NCBI GenBank assembly: GCA_004297665.1 | Contig: SCUP01000071.1 | Coordinates: 1-5,499, forward strand | Length of the DNA: 5,499 bases | DNA from: Nitrosarchaeum sp. | Lineage (GTDB): Archaea; Thermoproteota; Nitrososphaeria; Nitrososphaerales; Nitrosopumilaceae | Reading direction: 5' to 3' | Shown here: one piece after another, positions 1 through 4,277 of the stretch | Numbering within the stretch: position 1 is the stretch's first letter | Layout: every line of letters begins with the position of its first letter | Translations under genes and position numbers: made by a program | Notes under the pieces: model-generated | The model's input: only the letters and a program-made list of their open reading frames with translations | Told to the model about the DNA's origin: nothing | The model's database searches: none

Positions 1-392
1 GTTGGCATTTTTCCTCTTGGACCTAAAAGTTGACCTAACACTTTACCAACTACTGGCATGATTTGAGTATCTGCTAAAAAGAAATCATATTTGTTGATGA
101 ATTTTCTAGATGCTCTTTTGTTTGCTGCAAATCTATCTAATTCCTCTGATCCTACAACTGCATCTGCTTTTGCTTCCTTTGCTTTTTGACCCATATCTCC
201 AGTAGCCATAATGCATACTGTAGCTGGTGAACTGGTTTTTGGAAGTTGAACCACTTCATTAAGTGCAAAGCCTTTTTTTACATCAATATCTTTGAAGACA
301 ATTATCATTTCTACTGATTGTTTGAATTTCCTTTGTTTAGTGCTGGTCTTGGCCTGGTTAATCATTTCTTCCAGCTTAGCCTCTGTAATCAT
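1..392 (-). CDS. rpl1: 50S ribosomal protein L1 (uL1), N-terminal part, cut by window edge
   Basis: This is the first 130 codons of archaeal L1, the stalk-base protein that binds 23S rRNA and helps release deacylated tRNA from the E site. In many archaea it also represses its own operon by binding the mRNA. The reading frame begins MITEAKLEEMINQAK and ends at the window edge inside the conserved GPRGKMP motif (about residues 123-129), which is diagnostic for L1. The family is usually a little over 210 residues, so about 40% is missing to the left. The ATG at 390-392 was chosen because homology starts immediately and a box-A-like element lies about 28 bases upstream, which suggests a leaderless mRNA. 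The gene reads in the same direction as rpl11 but is separated from it by an oppositely oriented regulator gene. Identification is very secure; regulation is inferred. Confidence 0.96.
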   Translation of the reverse strand, partial: MITEAKLEEMINQAKTSTKQRKFKQSVEMIIVFKDIDVKKGFALNEVVQLPKTSSPATVCIMATGDMGQKAKEAKADAVVGSEELDRFAANKRASRKFINKYDFFLADTQIMPVVGKVLGQLLGPRGKMP

Positions 393-415
393 TATGAAGA
401 TTTCCGAGAAAGCCT

Positions 416-425
416 ACTTAAAATC
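416..425 (-). promoter_or_regulatory. Predicted box A (TATA) of rpl1
   Basis: On the minus strand the sequence reads GATTTTAAGT, centred about 28 bases upstream of the rpl1 ATG. That spacing places transcription initiation at or next to the start codon, and no Shine-Dalgarno sequence is visible, so a leaderless transcript is likely. This means rpl1 probably has its own promoter and does not depend on read-through from rpl11. The call rests on sequence pattern and spacing only. Confidence 0.5.
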
Positions 426-526
426 GTTTAGAGGCTACGAATTGTGATTCTTGTATTATTTTAAAAATTTACACTTTTTGAAGGTTATATTTGTAATTCC
501 AAAGTAAAATTCCATCTGAACTTACA

Positions 527-536
527 TTTATTAAAT
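527..536 (+). promoter_or_regulatory. Predicted box A (TATA) of the Lrp-family gene
   Basis: The A/T-rich element TTTATTAAAT is centred about 28 bases before the TTG start at 560, the spacing expected for a leaderless archaeal transcript. The 393-559 spacer between the divergent rpl1 and lrp genes contains other A/T-rich stretches (around 459-470 and 484-491), so alternatives exist. A weak dyad, GAAT-N4-ATTC at 439-450, also lies in the spacer; it is too short to call an operator. Confidence 0.4.
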
Positions 537-559
537 CATCAAGCCAATTTTCGAGCACA

Positions 560-1015
560 TTGCAGCGATTTGATGAACTTGATATGAAATTGCTTTTTGA
601 GCTAACCAAAGATGGTTCTATTTCCGTACCTGCACTGTCAAAAAAACTTGGAATCAACGCATCTGTTCTTTATAGCAGAATAAAGCGATTAATGAAAAAA
701 AAATTAATCAAAAAATTTACCGTAGTAGTAGATGATTCTCTTTTAGGAATAGGTGTTAAGGCATCTGTTGGAATCAATAGAGATCCAAAGCTTAAGGATA
801 ATATTCATAAAAAGATGATGGAAACCCCCGAAGTCATATCGATCTCCGAGGTAACTGGTAGGTTTGATATTATTGTCAATGTCCATGCAAAAAATCTGGA
901 GGCACTACATTCCATAGTTATAGAGAAAATAGGAAAAATTGATGGTATTATAAACACAGAAACTTTTGTAGAGTTGCAAAAAACCGATAAAGATCCTGTC
1001 TATTCTATCTTGTAA
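560..1015 (+). CDS. Lrp/AsnC-family transcriptional regulator
   Basis: This 151-residue protein has the standard Lrp/AsnC layout. An N-terminal helix-turn-helix (about residues 5-55, with FDELDMKLL leading in and a recognition region near INASVLYSRIKRL) is followed by a ligand-sensing, oligomerising RAM domain (about residues 65-142, with VTGRFDIIVNVHAKNLE). Such proteins form dimers to octamers and bind near promoters in response to amino acids or other small molecules; the effector cannot be read from the sequence. I chose TTG at 560 because the family motif ahead of the first ATG (584, codon 9) would otherwise be lost, and a box-A-like element sits about 28 bases upstream. The gene stands alone on the plus strand, divergent from rpl1 and ending 2 bases from the rpl11 stop. 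Auto-regulation and control of rpl1 are plausible but inferred. Confidence 0.92.
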   Translation: MQRFDELDMKLLFELTKDGSISVPALSKKLGINASVLYSRIKRLMKKKLIKKFTVVVDDSLLGIGVKASVGINRDPKLKDNIHKKMMETPEVISISEVTGRFDIIVNVHAKNLEALHSIVIEKIGKIDGIINTETFVELQKTDKDPVYSIL

Positions 1016-1034
1016 ATTTATTTTAGTTTTGCAT
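1016..1034 (+). terminator. Possible T-rich terminator of the Lrp-family gene
   Basis: Directly after the TAA stop the plus strand is T-rich, with runs TTTATTTTAGTTTT. Archaeal RNA polymerase terminates on oligo-T tracts without needing a hairpin. The tract lies inside the 3' end of the convergent rpl11, whose lysine-rich C-terminus alone would produce T-rich antisense, so this is only a weak call. Confidence 0.3.
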
Positions 1035-1500
1035 CCCACTTGCCTTCATTAATTTCAGCAGTGATCTCTTTTGGAGACTTTCCTTCAATCTTAATTCCAA
1101 GTGATGAACATGTTCCGATTATTGTTTTTGCAACAGACTTTAATGAAGATGCATAGGATTTCTCCAATTTTGTATTTGCAACTTTGATGACTGAATCTAT
1201 GGTTATATCGCCTACCCATGTTGATCCTGCAGTTCCTGTTCCTTTTTGAATTCCTGCCTCTTTTAGCAATAGTGCAGCTGCAGAAGGAATTCCAATTTCT
1301 ATCTCCCATTTTTTTGTATCAGGATAAACAGAAACTGTTACTGGCACTTTCATTCCTTCAAAGTCTTTTGTCTTTTCATTAATTGCCTTGATTATCTCCA
1401 TAATGTTGACTCCTAATGGCCCCAAAGCTGGACCTAGTGGTGGACCTGCTGAAGCAGCTCCGCCAGTTACAAGTGATGATACTTTTTGTGCTTCTACCAT
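1018..1500 (-). CDS. rpl11: 50S ribosomal protein L11 (uL11)
   Basis: This is complete archaeal L11 (160 residues, normal for the family), which binds the GTPase-associated region of 23S rRNA at the base of the stalk and helps elongation factors act. The N-terminal domain carries the proline/glycine-rich loop AGPPLGPALGPLGVNIMEI (about residues 18-36), the hallmark of L11, followed by the EKTKDFEGMKVPVTV stretch (about 42-56). The rRNA-binding C-terminal domain holds KGTGTAG (about 86-92) and CSSLGIKIEGKSPKEI (about 131-146). The ATG at 1498-1500 fits the family N-terminus. The gene lies 34 bases downstream of spt5 in the classic archaeal secE-spt5-rpl11 order. A box-A-like element in that gap may give it an extra promoter. 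The stop codon is 2 bases from that of the convergent Lrp-family gene. Confidence 0.97.
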   Translation of the reverse strand: MVEAQKVSSLVTGGAASAGPPLGPALGPLGVNIMEIIKAINEKTKDFEGMKVPVTVSVYPDTKKWEIEIGIPSAAALLLKEAGIQKGTGTAGSTWVGDITIDSVIKVANTKLEKSYASSLKSVAKTIIGTCSSLGIKIEGKSPKEITAEINEGKWDAKLK

Positions 1501-1520
1501 GTTTATCAGCTTTATATGAA

Positions 1521-1530
1521 AAATTTAATC
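1521..1530 (-). promoter_or_regulatory. Possible internal box A ahead of rpl11
   Basis: The 34-base gap between spt5 and rpl11 reads, on the minus strand, GATTAAATTT about 25 bases before the rpl11 ATG. A second A/T-rich candidate (CATATAAAG, about 1512-1520) is too close to the start. Any A/T-rich spacer would show similar patterns, so this secondary promoter is tentative. Confidence 0.3.
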
Positions 1531-1534
1531 CTTC

Positions 1535-1993
1535 CTAAGACTCGCTTGATAATTTTAGATAGTTGGCGTCGACAGTTACTGGTAATTGATAAGATGCGTC
1601 TAATAGAACTACGGTTGCTTCTTCTTTGTCTACATCTATTCTAGTGATTGTGGCTTTCATTCCTTTGAATGGACCACCTGTGATCTCAACTATGTTATCT
1701 ACTGCTAATTGTGAAACTGTGGATTTCTTTATCAAATATCCTTCAATGTCTTTAAACTCTAATTCTCCTCTGAGTTGACCGCGAATATGTCTAACTCCTT
1801 CTACTGCCATGTATGCATCGCTGGGATTTATTGCCTCAATTACAACATATCCTTTTAGATTATCTACTAGTAATACTGACTGGATGTTGATTTTGTTGGC
1901 ATTTGCTTTTGCCTCTAATAGTCTCATGACTACTTTTTCTTGACCTCCAGTGGTTCTTATTGCAAAAAGATGAGATTTAATTTCCTCGGACAA
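1535..1993 (-). CDS. spt5: Transcription elongation factor Spt5 (archaeal NusG)
   Basis: Spt5 is the universally conserved elongation factor. In archaea it pairs with Spt4 and bridges the RNA polymerase clamp across the main cleft, raising processivity. The 152-residue protein has the archaeal two-domain form. An NGN domain (about residues 6-88, with LFAIRTTGGQEKVV and the VRHIRGQLRG segment) is followed by a KOW domain (about 97-150, with VEITGGPFKGMKATI). No further C-terminal repeats are present, as expected outside eukaryotes. The start is TTG at 1991-1993, only 2 bases after the secE stop; the next in-frame ATG would remove the first NGN strand. Tight spacing suggests co-transcription and coupled translation with secE. 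The partner gene spt4 is not in this window. Confidence 0.95.
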   Translation of the reverse strand: MSEEIKSHLFAIRTTGGQEKVVMRLLEAKANANKINIQSVLLVDNLKGYVVIEAINPSDAYMAVEGVRHIRGQLRGELEFKDIEGYLIKKSTVSQLAVDNIVEITGGPFKGMKATITRIDVDKEEATVVLLDASYQLPVTVDANYLKLSSES

Positions 1994-1995
1994 TT

Positions 1996-2169
1996 TTATC
2001 TACCAAATGTAATTACAGAAAAGACAAACTGAATTGTAAAGCCAATAGCACCAACTCCTGCAATTCCTATTAACACTAATCTGAGATGCTGTTGATACTC
2101 TTCACGATCTGGCTTTTTAGCCATTTTCAAAGTATTAGCCATATTTTTTAAAGTCTGCTTAGGGTTCAT
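1996..2169 (-). CDS. secE: Preprotein translocase subunit SecE (Sec61 gamma)
   Basis: This small gene encodes 57 residues starting MNPKQTLKNMANTLKMAKKP. SecE/Sec61-gamma clamps around SecY in the membrane translocation channel and is essential for protein export. It has a charged cytoplasmic amphipathic N-terminal part ending in KKPDREEYQQHLR (about residues 18-30). One transmembrane helix follows (about residues 31-53), rich in I, V, G and F, with the IGF motif typical of archaeal SecE. The length matches the archaeal family (about 55-65). The ATG at 2167-2169 was chosen because a box-A-like element lies about 26 bases upstream; ATGs at codons 10 and 16 are less likely starts. It heads the secE-spt5-rpl11 cluster, and this genomic position strongly supports the identification. 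Confidence 0.92.
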   Translation of the reverse strand: MNPKQTLKNMANTLKMAKKPDREEYQQHLRLVLIGIAGVGAIGFTIQFVFSVITFGR

Positions 2170-2176
2170 TGCTGGA

Positions 2177-2187
2177 AATTAATAAGG
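2177..2187 (+). promoter_or_regulatory. Predicted box A of dtdA
   Basis: The plus-strand stretch AATTAATAAGG is centred about 27 bases before the dtdA ATG at 2209, giving the expected spacing for a leaderless archaeal mRNA. It is separated by only about a dozen bases from the opposing secE box A, so the two start regions cross over. Confidence 0.5.
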
Positions 2188-2190
2188 TGT

Positions 2191-2198
2191 CCTTATAT
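2191..2198 (-). promoter_or_regulatory. Predicted box A of the secE-spt5-rpl11 cluster
   Basis: On the minus strand the element reads ATATAAGG, centred about 26 bases upstream of the secE ATG, consistent with a leaderless transcript. It sits within the 39-base spacer shared with the divergent dtdA promoter, so the two pre-initiation complexes would collide. The call is by pattern and spacing. Confidence 0.5.
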
Positions 2199-2208
2199 CT
2201 CTTATCTC

Positions 2209-2985
2209 ATGGAACTACTAGTCGCATACTGTGATGACCCTGCGGGATATAACATGGCAAAATTTCTTTCTCAAGAAATGACACAAGACGGTGAAATTTA
2301 TCGAGGCAAGTACTATGATTTGTTAATAATTCCAACTCCTGCAATTTCTGCTGATTGGCTAGAAGAAAAATATGATTATGATGGATTTATTTTTCTCTCA
2401 AAACATGCTGCAGAGTCTGGTGTTTTAGCTCTTACTTGTCATAGTACTGGTAATTTTTCAGAAGCTAAATTCGGAGGAAATGACAGACAAATAGCAATTC
2501 CTCATCCATATATCCAAAAAGAATATCTTCAAACACTCTGGAAAAATAAATCTCAATTCTCAGATTTTCAAATTACAATCGAAGCTACGCATCATGGACC
2601 TACTGCATTGACTAAACCTGCTATATTCATTGAAATTGGTACAACAGAAAAACAATGGACTGATGTTTCTTTGTGTAATTCAATTGCCATTTTGGTACAC
2701 AGTGTAATGACTAAAAATATCAAGTCATCTCCTGTGGCAATTTGTTTTGGAGGTACACATTATCCTGATAAATTTACCAAGGAATTACTAGAAGGAAAAT
2801 TTGCACTTGGAACTGTTGTGCCAAAACACGCACTAGATAATCTTGATGAGGATTTATTTTTACATATTTTAAAGCAAAATAAAATGGCAAAAACTGCTCT
2901 TTTGGATTGGGGAGGGCTTGGATCAAACAAACAAAAGTTAATTAATTTTTTAAATAACACTGATCTTGAGATAATCAAACTTTGA
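2209..2985 (+). CDS. dtdA: D-aminoacyl-tRNA deacylase, archaeal/plant type (DTD2)
   Basis: This metal-dependent enzyme (zinc in characterised members) hydrolyses the ester bond of D-aminoacyl-tRNAs, keeping D-amino acids out of proteins in the cytoplasm; relatives also act on aldehyde-modified aminoacyl-tRNAs. The 258-residue protein carries the conserved motifs of the archaeal DtdA/plant GEK1 family in order: SKHAAESG (64-71), LTCHSTGNF (75-83), EATHHGPT (125-132), EIGTTEKQW (142-150) and GGTHYPDKFT (181-190). The clustered His, Cys and Glu residues in these motifs are candidates for metal binding and catalysis. It is unrelated to bacterial DTD1. The ATG at 2209 is the natural family start. 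The gene is followed, with a 4-base overlap, by a DNA alkyltransferase gene, and the two are probably co-transcribed. Confidence 0.94.
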   Translation: MELLVAYCDDPAGYNMAKFLSQEMTQDGEIYRGKYYDLLIIPTPAISADWLEEKYDYDGFIFLSKHAAESGVLALTCHSTGNFSEAKFGGNDRQIAIPHPYIQKEYLQTLWKNKSQFSDFQITIEATHHGPTALTKPAIFIEIGTTEKQWTDVSLCNSIAILVHSVMTKNIKSSPVAICFGGTHYPDKFTKELLEGKFALGTVVPKHALDNLDEDLFLHILKQNKMAKTALLDWGGLGSNKQKLINFLNNTDLEIIKL

Positions 2986-3281
2986 ATCTTGATAAAAAAA
3001 TTTACAAAAAATTACTTGAAGTACCTAAAGGAAAAATAACTACATATGGTGAATTAGCAAAAGCTGTTGGATTGAAAAATGGACAAAGAGCAGTTGGCAA
3101 AATTATGAACAAGAATCCTTACCCAGTAATAATTCCATGTCACAGAGTTGTAAAATCTGATGGTAAAGTTGGTGGGTATGCATATGGTGAAGAGATTAAA
3201 TCTGGTATGTTGACTAGAGAAGGAATTGTAATCAAGAATGGTAAAATTTTGGATTTAGAAAATACGATTTATCGATTCTAG
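2982..3281 (+). CDS. ogt: Methylated-DNA--protein-cysteine methyltransferase, minimal catalytic domain only
   Basis: This suicide enzyme moves alkyl groups from O6-alkylguanine in DNA to its own cysteine. The 99 residues match only the C-terminal catalytic domain; the N-terminal domain common in the family is absent. Visible features are TTYGELA (20-26), the DNA-binding helix with the likely Arg finger R36 in QRAVGKIMNKNP, the active site PCHRVV (52-57, Cys53 and His54), GGYAYG (64-69) and GMLTREG (75-81), where Glu80 would complete the Cys-His-Glu set. Cys53 separates it from alkyltransferase-like proteins, which lack this cysteine. The TTG start at 2982 overlaps the dtdA TGA as TTGA, implying translational coupling. 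The stop TAG shares CTAG with the rpl19e stop opposite. The family call is secure; whether a domain this small is fully active is unproven. Confidence 0.93.
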   Translation: MNLDKKIYKKLLEVPKGKITTYGELAKAVGLKNGQRAVGKIMNKNPYPVIIPCHRVVKSDGKVGGYAYGEEIKSGMLTREGIVIKNGKILDLENTIYRF

Positions 3282-3739
3282 CTTTTTCTCTTGGAAATAG
3301 TTTCTTCCATTAATAATCTCAGGTGGGCTTTGTTTCTTACAGTGTTTCCGCCTACTTTTTTGTATAGTATCCAAAATTCTGGATTTGTTATCTCTTTTCT
3401 GTCTTTAGCAATTTTTAGCAATCTTCTTAATGCACGAACTTTGGCAACGTAGACACTTTTCTTTCCAACTCTTGCGCCTTTTGTACCTTGTTTTGACCCT
3501 TGTGTTGTTCCTCTTTTGTTTTTTTGAGCTTTTTTAGTATGTGCTCTTCCTCGTGAAGTTCCAACAATTGATTTTATTTTGATTTTTTTTGCTGTAATTA
3601 AACTACGAATATTTGCTCTTGTAATTGCATCAGCCACATCATCTAGGTGATCTGAATCAAATTTTACTCTGTGAATTCCAACGCCGGTAACTCGTGCTAC
3701 CAGTCTTTTTTTAGCTCTAAGATTTACTACCACTTGCAC
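3278..3739 (-). CDS. rpl19e: 50S ribosomal protein L19e (eL19)
   Basis: This archaeal/eukaryotic ribosomal protein binds 23S rRNA on the large subunit, near the subunit interface and tunnel side; bacteria lack it. The 153-residue product shows the family pattern. An N-terminal helical part (NLRAKKRLVARVTGVGIHRV, about 6-25) is followed by a very basic linker rich in Lys, Gly and Arg (about 62-94). The signature C-terminal helices hold VRALRRLL (101-108) and WILYKKVGGNTVRNKAHL (123-140). The GTG at 3737-3739 gives a 23-base overlap with rpl32e; a second GTG two codons on is equally compatible with homology. It follows rpl32e directly, the order seen inside the archaeal spc operon, but here the next plus-side neighbours are convergent genes. 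L18e- or L18-type neighbours are absent. Confidence 0.95.
   Translation of the reverse strand: MQVVVNLRAKKRLVARVTGVGIHRVKFDSDHLDDVADAITRANIRSLITAKKIKIKSIVGTSRGRAHTKKAQKNKRGTTQGSKQGTKGARVGKKSVYVAKVRALRRLLKIAKDRKEITNPEFWILYKKVGGNTVRNKAHLRLLMEETISKRKS
3282..3290 (+). terminator. Possible oligo-T terminator of dtdA-ogt
   Basis: Immediately after the ogt TAG the plus strand reads CTTTTTCTC, a T5 tract of the kind that can end archaeal transcription. It lies in the 3' end of convergent rpl19e and encodes, on the other strand, its Lys/Arg-rich tail, so its composition has another explanation. This is a weak call. Confidence 0.27.
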
Positions 3740-4121
3740 TCACTCTCGCATTAAAAACTTTGAATTTACTTTCCATTGCTTTTGCAATGATTTCTTTTCT
3801 TTTTCTAGTACCAACACCATGTCCAAATCTTACTCCATCTGTTTTTGGGTTTAGTTTTTCCAAGTCACTTAATGTATGAACTAGATTATCTGTATATCCT
3901 GAAGGGTGTAATCCTCTTGCCTCTTTTGGTCCTCCATAACCTACTTTGACAAGTCCTGGACGACCTCTGCTTTTTTGTTTTCTTTGATGATGATCAATTC
4001 CTTTTGGTTTTCTCCAATTTGTCTGTAGTCTAACATAACGCCAGCTTTCTGGTCTGATAAATTCTGGATTATGCTCTTTAGCTTCTTGTCTTTTAGCTAA
4101 CTTCTCTTTATTGATCGGCAT
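3717..4121 (-). CDS. rpl32e: 50S ribosomal protein L32e (eL32)
   Basis: This is a 134-residue large-subunit protein of archaea and eukaryotes that binds 23S rRNA. Diagnostic segments are FIRPESWRYVRLQTNWRKP (21-39), GIDHHQRKQKSRGRPGLVKV (41-60), GYGGPKEARGLHPSGY (61-76) and VRFGHGVGTRKRKEI (97-111). Archaeal members vary in their N-terminal extension, and this one is short. The ATG at 4119-4121 fits the family start and has a box-A-like element about 25 bases upstream. The 3' end overlaps rpl19e by 23 bases, so the pair is co-transcribed and probably translationally coupled. It heads the transcript here and is divergent from pckA, so the L32e-L19e pair appears detached from the usual spc ribosomal operon. 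Confidence 0.95.
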   Translation of the reverse strand: MPINKEKLAKRQEAKEHNPEFIRPESWRYVRLQTNWRKPKGIDHHQRKQKSRGRPGLVKVGYGGPKEARGLHPSGYTDNLVHTLSDLEKLNPKTDGVRFGHGVGTRKRKEIIAKAMESKFKVFNARVSASGSKS

Positions 4122-4139
4122 CAGTTTGATTCTTGAAAT

Positions 4140-4150
4140 TTTAAATAAAT
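4140..4150 (-). promoter_or_regulatory. Predicted box A of rpl32e-rpl19e
   Basis: On the minus strand the stretch ATTTATTTAAA is centred roughly 24 bases before the rpl32e ATG, within the spacing range of archaeal TATA boxes for a leaderless mRNA. No Shine-Dalgarno motif is visible in front of the start. Confidence 0.5.
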
Positions 4151-4223
4151 ACGTTCCTAGATGAAAAAAATTCTCTGATAAGAAAGAGATAATAAGGAAA
4201 ATTAAGGCGGATCGAAATATCTC

Positions 4224-4277
4224 ATGATTAAGCCTGGGATTATTATGATAATTGTTGATGGGGGTTACTTCCTCTGA
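4224..4277 (+). other. Possible 17-codon leader ORF upstream of pckA
   Basis: An ATG at 4224 opens a short frame, [17 protein letters not shown], ending in TGA at 4275-4277. A second in-frame ATG is at 4245. Its stop overlaps, as CTGA, the CTG at 4274-4276 that I take as the likeliest start of pckA. Its codons include GGGGGT (4260-4265), which can pair with the archaeal anti-Shine-Dalgarno ACCUCC using one G-U wobble, with about 8 bases before the CTG. This could support termination-reinitiation coupling. Short ORFs are common by chance, and no homology supports expression, so this is speculative. Confidence 0.3.
4239..4252 (+). promoter_or_regulatory. A/T-rich dyad, possible box A region of pckA
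   Basis: The sequence ATTAT-TATG-ATAAT is a 5-base inverted repeat with a 4-base spacer, centred about 28 bases before the CTG at 4274. It could be a box A for a leaderless transcript starting at that CTG, or a regulator site, or chance in A/T-rich DNA. Another candidate box A (GATTAAG, about 4226-4232) lies about 29 bases before the ATG at 4258. The rest of the 4122-4273 spacer holds A/G-rich sequence and nothing else I can identify. Confidence 0.28.

Noticed and set aside
439..450. GAAT-N4-ATTC dyad as an Lrp operator
   Set aside because: Four-base arms are expected by chance in A/T-rich DNA, and there is no second copy to support it.
469..657. Minus-strand open frame of about 62 codons across the rpl1-lrp spacer and the lrp 5' end
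   Set aside because: It overlaps the recognisable helix-turn-helix coding region, has no family features and a low-complexity serine-rich product.
1091..1309. Minus-strand open frame inside rpl11
   Set aside because: It is a shifted frame of rpl11 on the same strand; the conserved L11 protein explains the sequence.
2760..2978. Minus-strand open frame antisense to the dtdA 3' end
   Set aside because: dtdA motifs such as GGTHYPDKFT are encoded opposite; the antisense product has no recognisable features.
4170..4187. TCTCT...AGAGA inverted repeat between rpl32e and pckA
   Set aside because: The five-base stem is weak and it is not followed by a T-run, so neither a terminator nor an operator can be supported.
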